Source: Bacteroidota bacterium (GTDB lineage Bacteria; Bacteroidota; Bacteroidia; B-17B0; Aurantibacillaceae). Taken from it: 64,000 nt of DNA. Position 1 is the first letter of the stretch. Every line of letters begins with the position of its first letter. Both the position numbers and the translations under genes were made by a program. The stretch is from positions 124,001 to 188,000 of the forward strand of contig JACCXH010000051.1 in NCBI GenBank assembly GCA_013697245.1. The letters are read 5' to 3'. Of the stretch, positions 26,153 through 34,967 are shown piece after piece. Below the pieces are notes generated by a model. The model worked only from the letters and a program-made list of their open reading frames with translations. It was not told the DNA's origin and ran no database searches.

Positions 26153-26968
26153 ATGAGTCAGATACAACACTACGGTGTAAACGAATTTACAAAGACTGAT
26201 ACCGATACTGCGCTTCACGCAGAGAATATTATAATAAGAGGTTATACGGTGATACCAAATGTTCTTTCGGCTGAAGAAGTTGAGATTGCTAAAACTAAAA
26301 TGAACGAGGTTTATGCAAAACAATTAAAAGAATTAGACAATGGTGTTATTGAAAAAATAAATGATACAGATATTGCCCGTGCATTATTGGTGTACGACGA
26401 TTTCTTTTTACATAAAGTGGCACTAAATAAAAAAGTGACAGATGTAATTAATGTAGTTCTTGGAAAATATTTTATCATCCGCGAACAAAACGGAATTATC
26501 AACCGCGCTAACTCGCCTAATTACCAGTTAAAATGGCACCGCGACCTTTTATTCCAGCATTTTACATCATCAAGGCCATTTGCTATAAGCGCATTATTTT
26601 GTTTGCAGGATTTTAATGAAATAAATGGCGGTACTTATCTTTTACCCGCCAGTCAAAAAATAGAGGCTTTTCCTTCAGAAGAATATATTTTGCAGAACGA
26701 AATTTGCGCGAATGCACCAATTGGTTCGGCAATTGTATTTGATTCGATGTTATACCATCGTGCAGGGCATAACAAATCGCAGAACGATAGAATTGGAATA
26801 AATAATATGTACGTGCAACCATACATTAAACAAGCTATCAGTTTTCCAAGTATGTTAAAGGGTAAATATAGCGATGATCCTTATTTAAATTTATTCCTTG
26901 GTTACGATAGCGAAACAGATTCGGATGTAAAATCTTGGAGAATGAAACGCTTCAACCGTAAAAAATAA
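26153..26968 (+). CDS. Phytanoyl-CoA dioxygenase (PhyH)-like Fe(II)/2-oxoglutarate oxygenase
   Basis: A 271-residue protein with the iron-binding HxD in WHRD (His129, Asp131), a distal His202 in YHRAGH, and Arg213 placed as expected for 2-oxoglutarate binding. The jelly-roll context is visible (FAISALFCLQDFNEINGGTYLLPASQ). PhyH enzymes hydroxylate diverse small molecules; in this cluster the substrate may be a sugar, lipid or nucleotide-sugar intermediate. ATG 26153 lies 17 bp after the acetyltransferase stop. Confidence 0.88.
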   Translation: MSQIQHYGVNEFTKTDTDTALHAENIIIRGYTVIPNVLSAEEVEIAKTKMNEVYAKQLKELDNGVIEKINDTDIARALLVYDDFFLHKVALNKKVTDVINVVLGKYFIIREQNGIINRANSPNYQLKWHRDLLFQHFTSSRPFAISALFCLQDFNEINGGTYLLPASQKIEAFPSEEYILQNEICANAPIGSAIVFDSMLYHRAGHNKSQNDRIGINNMYVQPYIKQAISFPSMLKGKYSDDPYLNLFLGYDSETDSDVKSWRMKRFNRKK

Positions 26969-26977
26969 TTCCCAACA

Positions 26978-27892
26978 GTGGAGATCAAACGAAAAAAAAG
27001 AATTTTTGTACCCGACGGAACCCTTTGGTGGGCTAAGACACACGCCATGACACCAACCATTGATGTGATGGAAGATCGCATCCGGGTTTATTTCTCGTCA
27101 TTAGATGAAAAAAATATTGGGAGAATAGGGTATGTTGATCTTGATAAAAACGATCCTGAAAAGATAATTCACGTTTCAAAAGAGCCGGTGCTGGATCTTG
27201 GTATGGATGGTACTTTTGACGATAACGGTTTGATCCCGTCGAGCATCATCAACCACAACAACAAAAAATATTTATACTATCACGGTTTCCAGATCCAAAA
27301 AAAAGTTAGGTTCTCTTTGTTTACCGGTGTTGCAATAAGCAGTGATAACGGTAAAACTTTTAAACGCCATTCTAAAGCGCCTTTGCTCGATCGTTGCGAT
27401 GAAGATATTTTTATCCGTTCTTTATCTTGTGTGATGAAAGAAAATAATTTATTCAAGATCTGGTATAATGGGGTAAATGAGTGGACAGATGTAAAAGGCA
27501 AACAACTTCCTGTGGGAAATATCCGTTACATAGAATCTGCTTCTGAAATTAATTTTTCTGAAAGTAAAATTCACCATTGTTTCGCGCCGCAAGCTCATGA
27601 ATTTTCTTTATCACGGCCGTTTGTTTTTAAGCACGATAACCTCTATAAAATGTTGTTTTCAATAAGGTTAAGGGAAACTGACAGCTATATCCAGGGTTAT
27701 GCCGAGTCAAAAGATGGCAAAGAATGGCTAAGGAACGATAAAATGTTAAAGATCTCTGAAAGCCAAGAGGAGTGGGACAAAGATATGATCTGTTACACCA
27801 GTTTAGTGACCATAAACGACAAAAATTACCTGTTTTATAATGGTAATGGCTTTGGCGCCACGGGATTTGGCTATGCTGAAATTAATTTTTAA
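26978..27892 (+). CDS. Cytosolic beta-propeller glycosidase-like protein, copy 1
   Basis: A 304-residue protein without a signal peptide. Repeated motifs such as RIGYVDLDKNDP, LDLGMDGTFDDNGLIPSSII, LYYHGFQ and GYAESKDGKEW look like the blades of GH32/43/130-type five-bladed propellers. It is clearly related to the gene at 28694 (shared PDGxLWWxK start, DLGxxGTFDD, CYxxxxxxxxKxxxFYNGN and GATGFGxAE). No established enzyme name can be given. GTG at 26978 is the likely start. Its location suggests a role in glycan synthesis or editing rather than in extracellular digestion. Confidence 0.7.
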   Translation: MEIKRKKRIFVPDGTLWWAKTHAMTPTIDVMEDRIRVYFSSLDEKNIGRIGYVDLDKNDPEKIIHVSKEPVLDLGMDGTFDDNGLIPSSIINHNNKKYLYYHGFQIQKKVRFSLFTGVAISSDNGKTFKRHSKAPLLDRCDEDIFIRSLSCVMKENNLFKIWYNGVNEWTDVKGKQLPVGNIRYIESASEINFSESKIHHCFAPQAHEFSLSRPFVFKHDNLYKMLFSIRLRETDSYIQGYAESKDGKEWLRNDKMLKISESQEEWDKDMICYTSLVTINDKNYLFYNGNGFGATGFGYAEINF

Positions 27893-27928
27893 ATTTGAGA
27901 AACGTATAAAAAACAATAAAGATAGATT

Positions 27929-28681
27929 ATGGCACAAATTGAATGGACGAGAGCATCGCAGGACCAGTTAGAAGCACGTAAAGCATTTAGAGAAATGTAT
28001 GTACACAGCCCAATTCCTATTGAGGATATATTTGTAAATTTTGGCTTATACATGCGCAGCTCATACTTAGCAAACGTATTGTGCATGGACGAGATCTATA
28101 AAAAAATATTACCTATACCGGGAGTTATTATGGAGTTTGGTACATGGTGGGGCAGTAACCTAACAATTTTCAATAACCTTCGCGGTGTTTATGAGCCGTA
28201 TAACTATAGCCGTAAAGTAATTGGCTTTGATACTTTTACAGGTTATCCGGATATCTTAAAAGAAGAAGACAAAGGGTCTCCATGGTTAAAGCAAGGTAAT
28301 TATGCTGTTCCTAAAGATTACAAAACATATTTAGAGCAAGTGTTAGGTTATCACGAAAAAGAAAACCCGCTTCCTCACAAAAAGAAATTTGACCTGGTAC
28401 AAGGCGATGTAACAAAAACATTACCTCAGTATTTTATTGATCATCCTGAAACTATTGTTTCTATGGCATTTTTAGATCTAGGTATTTACGAAGCAACTAA
28501 AAAAACATTAGAAGCTTTAAAACCACGTTTAGTAAAAGGATCTGTTTTAGTATTTGACGAAATTAATTGTCCTGAAATGCCGGGCGAAACTACTGCTTTA
28601 ATGGAAGTGTTTGGCTTGAGTAAATACAAGATCGAACGTTCGCAATACACTCCTGACAGAAATTTTCTTATCATTGAATAA
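27929..28681 (+). CDS. TylF/MycF-like methyltransferase
   Basis: A 250-residue protein with motif I GVIMEFGTWWGSNLTIFNNL, KVIGFDTFTGYPD and a late VKGSVLVFDEINCPEMPGETTA block resembling TylF/MycF macrolide-sugar O-methyltransferases, including the Asp-rich metal site region (AFLDLGIYEATKKTL, VFDEINCP). These enzymes methylate sugar hydroxyls using SAM and Mg2+. It lies between the two beta-propeller genes. A glycan sugar as substrate is inferred from context. Confidence 0.8.
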   Translation: MAQIEWTRASQDQLEARKAFREMYVHSPIPIEDIFVNFGLYMRSSYLANVLCMDEIYKKILPIPGVIMEFGTWWGSNLTIFNNLRGVYEPYNYSRKVIGFDTFTGYPDILKEEDKGSPWLKQGNYAVPKDYKTYLEQVLGYHEKENPLPHKKKFDLVQGDVTKTLPQYFIDHPETIVSMAFLDLGIYEATKKTLEALKPRLVKGSVLVFDEINCPEMPGETTALMEVFGLSKYKIERSQYTPDRNFLIIE

Positions 28682-28693
28682 GAACTAAATTTT

Positions 28694-29623
28694 ATGAAAT
28701 GGATAAAAAAGGGACAGCTTTTTAACCCCGACGGAAGTCTATGGTGGAGCAAAAAGTACGCACTTTATCCAAGTCCATATTATATTCCTGAAAAAAATAT
28801 CATCCGCGTGTTCTACGGAACGGTGGATGATAATTTTTATGGACGTACCGCTTATCTTGATCTTGATGCGGACGATCCAATGAAAATAAAACACGATCCG
28901 AAAGAATTTGTAATTGATCTTGGCATTAAAGGCACCTTTGATGATTGCGGCGCAACACCTGCCTGTGCCATTAAAATTAACGGAAAAGATTTTTTGTATT
29001 ACAGTGGTTTTTGCCGCTCGCATCAATCGCCTTATCATATTTTTTCAGGACTTTCTATTTTGAACGATAAAGGTGTTTATGAAAAATATTCTAAAGTACC
29101 TGTGTTAGAGAGGACAGACCTTGAGTATTTTGACAGGGCGGGTCAAAGTGTTATTGAAGATAAAGGTATTTACAAAAGCTGGTACGTTTCGGGTGTAACA
29201 TGGGAAACCTTGAACACAAAATTATTTAACAATAAACAAATGCCGGTGCATACTATTCGTTATGCCACTTCAATAGATGGGATTAATTGGCAGGCATTTG
29301 AAAAACCAAGTATTGAATTTGAGGGAGACGAAGAATTTGGATTTGGAAGACCCTGGGTGTATTATGATGGAAAGCTATACCGCATGTGGTATTCTATCCG
29401 TAAAAAGAATTTACCATACAGTATGGGATATGCCGAATCGACAGATGGTGTAAACTGGACAAGGAAAGATAATGAAGTTGGTATTTATGTTTCAGAAAGC
29501 GGTTGGGATAGTGAAATGGTTTGTTATGGTGCTGTTTTAAAAGTAAAAGACAAGACCTTTATGTTTTATAATGGCAATAACCAGGGTGCAACCGGCTTTG
29601 GTTTAGCCGAACTAGAAAATTAA
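28694..29623 (+). CDS. Cytosolic beta-propeller glycosidase-like protein, copy 2
   Basis: A 309-residue paralogue of the gene at 26978. It starts MKWIKKGQLFNPDGSLWWSKKYALYPS, contains VIDLGIKGTFDDCGATPAC, YYSGFCRSHQSPYHIFSGL and GRPWVYYDGKLYRMWYSIR, and ends CYGAVLKVKDKTFMFYNGNNQGATGFGLAELEN. There is no signal peptide. The blades carry acidic residues at positions where GH43-like folds keep catalysis, but I cannot assign a nucleophile or acid with confidence. The two copies flank a methyltransferase gene, which suggests paired or sequential roles. Confidence 0.7.
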   Translation: MKWIKKGQLFNPDGSLWWSKKYALYPSPYYIPEKNIIRVFYGTVDDNFYGRTAYLDLDADDPMKIKHDPKEFVIDLGIKGTFDDCGATPACAIKINGKDFLYYSGFCRSHQSPYHIFSGLSILNDKGVYEKYSKVPVLERTDLEYFDRAGQSVIEDKGIYKSWYVSGVTWETLNTKLFNNKQMPVHTIRYATSIDGINWQAFEKPSIEFEGDEEFGFGRPWVYYDGKLYRMWYSIRKKNLPYSMGYAESTDGVNWTRKDNEVGIYVSESGWDSEMVCYGAVLKVKDKTFMFYNGNNQGATGFGLAELEN

Positions 29624-29625
29624 TT

Positions 29626-30594
29626 GTGATAGAAATAATACCATATAGCGCAGAACAAAAAGACAAGTGGAACGACTTTGTAAAGAACGCAGACAATAGT
29701 AATTTTTTGTTCGACCGTAATTTTATGGAGTACCATAGCGATCGTTTTACAGATGGGTCAGTCATATTAATGGATGAGAATGTGATATGTGGTGTTTTTC
29801 CGGCAAACAAAAAAGGAAATAACATCTACTCGCATCAGGGTTTAACTTATGGTGGATTGATACTGAACGAACGGAAAAATGTAAAAAAGTTGATAAACTA
29901 TTTTCATTCTTTATTTGCCTACTTTCAAACGCAAGGAATTGCTGAAGTTTTTTACAAACCAATACCTTCTTACGTATCAAAAACGGTTAATGATATAGAG
30001 CATTTTGTGTTTGCAGAATTAAAAGCGGAGCTTGTTAAAGTAGATACATCCTTTGTTGTTGACCTGAAGCAAGAATTAAAATTCCAGGAAAGAAGAAGAA
30101 GGAGCATTAAAAAAGGAGAAAAAGTTAATACACGCGTTGAGATCGATAATAATTTTGAAAAATTCTGGAACTCGGTTCTTATTCCTAACTTAAGAGATAA
30201 ATTCGGTACAAAACCGGTGCATTCTTTGGAAGAAATAAATTTATTGCACTCGCGCTTTCCAACTCAAATATTACAAGCCAATGCTTATGTGAACGATGAG
30301 ATCGCAGCCGGCGTAACGTTAATGGATTTTGACGGTGCTATTCATTGTCAGTACATTTCATCTACCGATCATGGCCGGGATTGCGGAGCAATTGATTTCC
30401 TTTTTAATAATGTAATCAATCTATATCAACCGGTTAAAAAATATTTCAGCCTTGGCACAGCCAATAATGAAGGAAATGATATTAACTTTGGTTTAACGGA
30501 GTGGAAAGAAGGTTGGGGCGGAAAGATACACGCGCATTTTTATTATAAAGTCAAAACAGAAAATAGTAGTAACTTAGTAAGATTTATTCAGTAA
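29626..30594 (+). CDS. FemAB/GNAT-like acyltransferase
   Basis: A 322-residue protein with a FemAB-type pattern: FLFDRNFMEYHSDRFTD near the N-terminus, ANKKGNNIYSHQGLTYGGLIL, then a second GNAT-like half with DEIAAGVTLMDFDGAIHCQYISST and a C-terminal YFSLGTANNEGNDINFGLTEWKEGWGG. Such proteins transfer amino acids or acyl groups to sugars or peptidoglycan in polysaccharide clusters. It starts with GTG at 29626, 2 bp after the preceding stop, and is followed 1 bp later by the glycosyltransferase gene. Confidence 0.8.
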   Translation: MIEIIPYSAEQKDKWNDFVKNADNSNFLFDRNFMEYHSDRFTDGSVILMDENVICGVFPANKKGNNIYSHQGLTYGGLILNERKNVKKLINYFHSLFAYFQTQGIAEVFYKPIPSYVSKTVNDIEHFVFAELKAELVKVDTSFVVDLKQELKFQERRRRSIKKGEKVNTRVEIDNNFEKFWNSVLIPNLRDKFGTKPVHSLEEINLLHSRFPTQILQANAYVNDEIAAGVTLMDFDGAIHCQYISSTDHGRDCGAIDFLFNNVINLYQPVKKYFSLGTANNEGNDINFGLTEWKEGWGGKIHAHFYYKVKTENSSNLVRFIQ

Positions 30595-30595
30595 G

Positions 30596-31549
30596 ATGCC
30601 GAAGATAAGTATCATAACACCATGCTATTTTAACGGAGATAATATTCCGGTAACTTTTCCTGTATTGTTAGAGAACGAAAAAAACTTCCCGGTAGGCACA
30701 CAAATAGAATATATTTTTGTAGACGATGGATCGAAAGATAATACCTTCGAACAATTAAAAAAAGTTCAGAAAGCGTATCCCGATAAAGTAAAAGTAATTA
30801 AGTTGTCGCGTAATTTTGGTGCCAACAACGCCAGCTATGCCGGTATTTGTAATGCAACCGGAGATTGCTGCGTTATTTTATCTGCCGATCTGCAAGATCC
30901 GCCGGAGTTGATCCCGCAATTATATTCGCATTGGCAAAAGGGTTATAAATTAGTGTTAGCGCAAAAAACAAATCGCGAAGATTCTTTCATCACCAAAATG
31001 TTCTCGAATACTTATCACAATCTTGTTCGTAAAATCATCTTAAAAAATTCACCAAAAGGCGGTTTCGATCTTTGGCTTTTTGATAGATCGTTGCGCGATG
31101 AGATCGTAAAAATGAATGAAAAGAATTTTCATTTACCAACTTTGTTTATGTGGCTTGGTCCTGAATATGTAAGTATTCCTTACACTCGCCGCAAAAGAGA
31201 AATTGGTAAATCGGGTTGGACGTTCTCAAAAAAATTAAAGACCTTCATAGATAGTTTTGTGGCCTTTACTTATTTGCCATTACGTATGATAAGTGTAATG
31301 GGAATTACATTAGGTTTTTTATCCATTATTTATGCCATCAGCATTTTAATAAATAAATTTTATTCTGGTGTGCAGGTAGAAGGTTGGTCATCTTTAATGA
31401 TCGTATTATTATTTACCTCATCCTTTATTATGATCTCTTTAGGAATAATTGGCGAATACTTGTACCGTACATTAGATGCGGCACGCAACCGACCTAATTA
31501 TGTCATCGATCAAAAGATAGATGAGACGCTAGGAAGTAAAAATCAATAA
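30596..31549 (+). CDS. Polyprenyl-phosphate glycosyltransferase (GT2, GtrB/DPM1-like)
   Basis: A 317-residue protein with a GT-A domain (ISIITPCYFNGDNIP, FVDDGSKDNT, LSADLQDPPELIPQ as the metal-binding acid motif, and RKREIGKSGWTFSKKLK) and two C-terminal membrane helices (ISVMGITLGFLSIIYAISIL and SLMIVLLFTSSFIMISLGIIGEYLYR). The family loads a sugar onto undecaprenyl phosphate at the inner membrane, for later transfer to a glycan. As last gene of the cluster it provides the membrane step. dnaB converges after 13 bp. Confidence 0.92.
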   Translation: MPKISIITPCYFNGDNIPVTFPVLLENEKNFPVGTQIEYIFVDDGSKDNTFEQLKKVQKAYPDKVKVIKLSRNFGANNASYAGICNATGDCCVILSADLQDPPELIPQLYSHWQKGYKLVLAQKTNREDSFITKMFSNTYHNLVRKIILKNSPKGGFDLWLFDRSLRDEIVKMNEKNFHLPTLFMWLGPEYVSIPYTRRKREIGKSGWTFSKKLKTFIDSFVAFTYLPLRMISVMGITLGFLSIIYAISILINKFYSGVQVEGWSSLMIVLLFTSSFIMISLGIIGEYLYRTLDAARNRPNYVIDQKIDETLGSKNQ

Positions 31550-31562
31550 TTAGTTTTAAATC

Positions 31563-33143
31563 TTAAAACGGCGGCTCAAAATCTTCAATATCGTTTCGTT
31601 TTACGATGTCGGTAGTGTTCTCATCCGTTTTATCCCAATTTTTTGAAGCAACGGTTTTAGTTCCTGAGCTCAAAAAATCTGTGTTTTGTTGTAAAGGCCC
31701 CGGGTTATTTTGATTGTAAATAATATCCTGCCCTTCGCTATAATCCAGGTCGGCAAACTTGGCGTATTGCCCAATAAAACGCAGTTTAACGGTCTCTAAA
31801 GCACCATGCCTGTTCTTGGCTATAATAACTTCAGCGCGGCCGCGTGTAGGCTCATTATTCTCATCTACTTCCAAACCATAATATTCGGGCCTGTAAATAA
31901 ACATTACCATGTCCGCATCTTGCTCAATAGCTCCCGATTCGCGTAGATCGCTTAACTGAGGGCGTTTACTGCCACCAGGTCTGTTCTCTACCTGCCTGCT
32001 TAATTGAGAAAGTGCTATGATCGGAATTTCAAGCTCTTTTGCAAGACTTTTTAAACCCCGCGAAATATAACTGATCTCTTGTTCACGGTTTCCTTTTCCA
32101 TCCGGCCCACCACTCATTAATTGCAAATAATCAATAATGATCAATTCTACTTTTTGGTTCTCTTTTAAACGACGTGCTTTGGCGCGCAATTCAAAGATAG
32201 AAAGGGCAGGCGTATCATCAATGTACAATGGCGCAACTGCTAATTTTTTGATGCGTTCATTTAACTGAACAAATTCGTGGTTATCTAAATTTCCTTTTAA
32301 GATCTTATCTTGTGGTATTTCTGTTTCGCTTGAGATCAAACGTTTTACTAATTGTAAACTACTCATCTCTAAAGAAAAAATAGCAACCGGTTTATTAAAA
32401 TCAACCGCTGCATTCTTAGCCATAGAAACTACGAAAGCCGTTTTACCCATACCCGGTCTTGCAGCTAAAATTAAAAGATCCGATTTTTGCCAGCCACCGG
32501 TAATCCTGTCCATAGCACTAAAGCCACTTGGCACACCGGAGAGGCCGTCTGTTTGGTTGGCTGCAGCTTCAATTTCAGTAATAGCTTTTGCAATTAACGT
32601 GCTCATTTTATCGTGCTGTTTACGCACATTTGAATCTAAGATCTCAAAAATATTTTTGGTGGTCTCGTCCAATAATTCAAAAACATCGGTACTGTCTTCG
32701 TAAGCCACTTTAATAGTTTCTGTACTTAGGCGAATTAATTCGCGCTGTAAATATTTTTGCGCAACAATACGTGCGTGAAATTCGATGTTTGCAGACGAAG
32801 CAATACGATTAGTTAAAGCAGAAACATAATAAGCGCCGCCCACTACTTCCAATTCACCGGTACGTTTTAATTCTTGTGTTACAGTTAAAATATCAACCGG
32901 TTCAGAGCGGTTAAACAAAGACATCATAGCTGCAAATACACGGCCATTTTGTTCTTTATAAAAAGCTTCGGGACTTAAAATATCAATAACGGTGCTTAAT
33001 GCTTCTCTCTCTAAAAGCATAGCGCCAAGCACAGCCTCTTCTAATTCTACAGCCTGGGGCGGAAGTTTTCCTATCTCGCTCGCACCGGTAGTAGGGTTTG
33101 TAAATATTCGTTTACGGGTTTTATTTTGATTATCTTGATTCAT
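31563..33143 (-). CDS. dnaB: Replicative DNA helicase DnaB
   Basis: The 526-residue helicase unwinds DNA at the replication fork. The N-terminal domain begins GKLPPQAVELEEAVLGAMLLEREAL. The RecA-like motor has Walker A AARPGMGKTAF, FSLEMSSLQLVKRL, Walker B IIIDYLQLMSGG, and LSQLSRQVENRPGGSKRPQLSDLRESGAIEQDAD. There is no intein, which is worth noting because dnaB is a frequent intein site. The start at 33143 (MNQDNQNK) is preferred over an ATG seven codons upstream. It stands alone. Confidence 0.97.
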   Translation of the reverse strand: MNQDNQNKTRKRIFTNPTTGASEIGKLPPQAVELEEAVLGAMLLEREALSTVIDILSPEAFYKEQNGRVFAAMMSLFNRSEPVDILTVTQELKRTGELEVVGGAYYVSALTNRIASSANIEFHARIVAQKYLQRELIRLSTETIKVAYEDSTDVFELLDETTKNIFEILDSNVRKQHDKMSTLIAKAITEIEAAANQTDGLSGVPSGFSAMDRITGGWQKSDLLILAARPGMGKTAFVVSMAKNAAVDFNKPVAIFSLEMSSLQLVKRLISSETEIPQDKILKGNLDNHEFVQLNERIKKLAVAPLYIDDTPALSIFELRAKARRLKENQKVELIIIDYLQLMSGGPDGKGNREQEISYISRGLKSLAKELEIPIIALSQLSRQVENRPGGSKRPQLSDLRESGAIEQDADMVMFIYRPEYYGLEVDENNEPTRGRAEVIIAKNRHGALETVKLRFIGQYAKFADLDYSEGQDIIYNQNNPGPLQQNTDFLSSGTKTVASKNWDKTDENTTDIVKRNDIEDFEPPF

Positions 33144-33492
33144 AAAAGTAACTTGTTTTAACACCCATATGCTATAACTTTATGCCTTTGCGGTTCTTTT
33201 AAAGAAACAAAGCTAAAGTATATGGGGGAGGCAAATGTGCGAATAATTGCCTCATAATAAATTTACAAAACCAGCAACAATATTCATAACTTGTGTATAA
33301 ATTTAGTTTCCATGTGTGAGCCCAATAAAATCAATACTTTCAGCCCATCAACTTTGTTCATAATTCCAAAAATCAATTCTTAACAAGGGTTATGTTAGAG
33401 AATTGTTAATTGTTTAATAGGGTTCATCTTCAATTAATTAAACTTTTTTAGAAAAATTTTGTTTGATTTTTGATTAATTTTAGTATTTAAAT
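33144..33492. other. Divergent intergenic region between dnaB and a dehydrogenase gene
   Basis: These 349 bp are AT-rich and contain no credible reading frame and no tRNA or hairpin with a T run. They must hold the promoters for dnaB (leftward) and the dehydrogenase gene (rightward). One DnaA-box-like 9-mer is visible near 33296. No other structure stands out. Confidence 0.6.
33292..33300 (-). promoter_or_regulatory. Single DnaA-box-like 9-mer upstream of dnaB
   Basis: On the minus strand the sequence reads TTATACACA, a perfect match to the TTATNCACA DnaA consensus known from E. coli. It is 149 bp upstream of the dnaB start. Only one copy is seen, so it may be chance; it does not by itself suggest an origin. 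Confidence 0.3.
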
Positions 33493-34434
33493 ATGAAAAT
33501 TTTATTGGCGGATTCAAATCATGCTATCCTTCACGAAACGCTTGTCAATTCAGGTTTTGAATGTGATCTGTTCTGGAATAAAAGTTCCAAAGAATTGATC
33601 TCTATTTTGCCAAATTACGATGCGCTTGTCATAAGAAGTAAGTTTAAGGTCACTAAAGAAATAATTGATAACTGCCCTAAATTAAAATGTATTGGCAGGG
33701 TAGGGGCAGGTATGGAAAATATTGATGTGGAATATGCCAGTTCAAAAAAAATAAAATGCCTTAATGCCCCCGAGGGTAATAGAGATGCGCTTGGCGAGCA
33801 TACGCTTGCTATGTTGCTGATGTTATTTACGAATTTAAAAAAAGCCGATGCGGAAGTTAGAAAAGGAATTTGGTTACGTGCCGAGAATAGAGGCTTTGAA
33901 ATAAAGGACAAAACAATTGGCATAATTGGTTTCGGTAATATGGGTAGTAGTTTTGCAAAAAAAATAAGTGGATTTGATTGTACTGTTTTAGTATACGATA
34001 AATACAAAACAGGTTTCGGTAATAAATATGTTATTGAAACCGCCATGGAAAGGATCTTTGAAGAGTGTGATATCATTAGTCTTCACGTACCGTTAACTAA
34101 GGAAACGGAGTTTATGATAAACACGGCCTTTATAAATAAATTTAAAAAAGGGATATATATTATTAATACGGCTCGTGGTAACTGTTTAAGAACGGCAGAC
34201 CTTGTTTCTGCAATTGAAAGCGGAAAAGTGAAAGGCGCCTGCCTGGATGTTTTGGAATATGAAAGTGTATCGTTCGAGCAAATTGATAACAAAGAGATTC
34301 CTGAACCCTTAAACTATTTAATTCATTCTGATAAAGTTGTCTTAAGTCCGCATATTGGAGGCTGGACGCACGAAAGCAATTATAAAATGAGTAAGATAAT
34401 TGCCGAGAAAATGATTGCTGTATTGAGGTCTTAG
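33493..34434 (+). CDS. D-2-hydroxyacid dehydrogenase (SerA-like)
   Basis: A 313-residue NAD-dependent dehydrogenase: IGRVGAGMENIDVEYAS, nucleotide-binding GIIGFGNMGSSFAKKI, ISLHVPLTKET, INTARGNCLRTADLVSAIESGKVKGACLDVLE and catalytic His in LSPHIGGWTHES. It resembles the short (no ACT domain) phosphoglycerate dehydrogenases that give 3-phosphohydroxypyruvate for serine synthesis, but other 2-hydroxyacids are possible. No serB or serC gene is adjacent. The end overlaps by 4 bp the convergent lipoprotein gene. Confidence 0.9.
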   Translation: MKILLADSNHAILHETLVNSGFECDLFWNKSSKELISILPNYDALVIRSKFKVTKEIIDNCPKLKCIGRVGAGMENIDVEYASSKKIKCLNAPEGNRDALGEHTLAMLLMLFTNLKKADAEVRKGIWLRAENRGFEIKDKTIGIIGFGNMGSSFAKKISGFDCTVLVYDKYKTGFGNKYVIETAMERIFEECDIISLHVPLTKETEFMINTAFINKFKKGIYIINTARGNCLRTADLVSAIESGKVKGACLDVLEYESVSFEQIDNKEIPEPLNYLIHSDKVVLSPHIGGWTHESNYKMSKIIAEKMIAVLRS

Positions 34435-34913
34435 TAATTAACAGTAAATTGAGGCGTAGTAAGTATGTTAGAGTTATGGCCGGCCTCATCAACTGCAAAA
34501 ACAACGTACTTAAATATTTTGATCGAATCGGCAGGTCTAAACTCATTCATTGGTATATAGATATTGCCTTGAATTGATTTTCCTTTAAAACCATCACCGG
34601 GTTGCAGTATCATTTTGGCAATATTAAACGTATCAGAAATGTTGGTATCAAAAAAACCGGTGAATTTGTGGGTACCATTATTGTAATAATAAAATTTCAT
34701 GATGAGGTTAGGAGAGGGCGGTGTAGTTTTTTCTCTGAAAATATCTCCGTCACCATCCTCATATCCTAATATCATTGAACCTGCATCAATACCATTTGGT
34801 TTGGAAGAAGTAAAATCGATGAATTCAATTGTTGGTACCGGCGATTTAGTTGGCCTTTTAACGCAAGCAAAGCCAACTATACAGATTAAAAATATTATAA
34901 CAATAAAACGCAT
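34431..34913 (-). CDS. Small hypothetical lipoprotein
   Basis: About 160 residues starting MRFIVIIFLICIVGFACVKRPTKS, with a lipobox Cys near residue 17. The body has a calcium-like acidic loop (LGYEDGDGDIFRE) and reads as a beta-sandwich. I do not recognise a named family; similar small lipoproteins beginning with a PTIEF strand and a GDGDG loop are common in Bacteroidota. The start at 34913 is chosen because a longer frame lacks a signal sequence at its N-terminus. Confidence 0.72.
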   Translation of the reverse strand: MRFIVIIFLICIVGFACVKRPTKSPVPTIEFIDFTSSKPNGIDAGSMILGYEDGDGDIFREKTTPPSPNLIMKFYYYNNGTHKFTGFFDTNISDTFNIAKMILQPGDGFKGKSIQGNIYIPMNEFRPADSIKIFKYVVFAVDEAGHNSNILTTPQFTVNY

Positions 34914-34967
34914 CTTTCTAAAATCTATCCATAAATTTACAAAATTATTACCTTTCAACCAAACGGC

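Noticed and set aside
33144-33492. Replication origin near dnaB
   Set aside because: Only one DnaA-box-like 9-mer was found and no box cluster or AT-rich 13-mer array; dnaA is not in the window.
33615-34076. A 153-codon open frame antisense to the hydroxyacid dehydrogenase
   Set aside because: The sense strand has complete NAD-binding and catalytic motifs; the antisense frame has no domain and no promoter or ribosome site.
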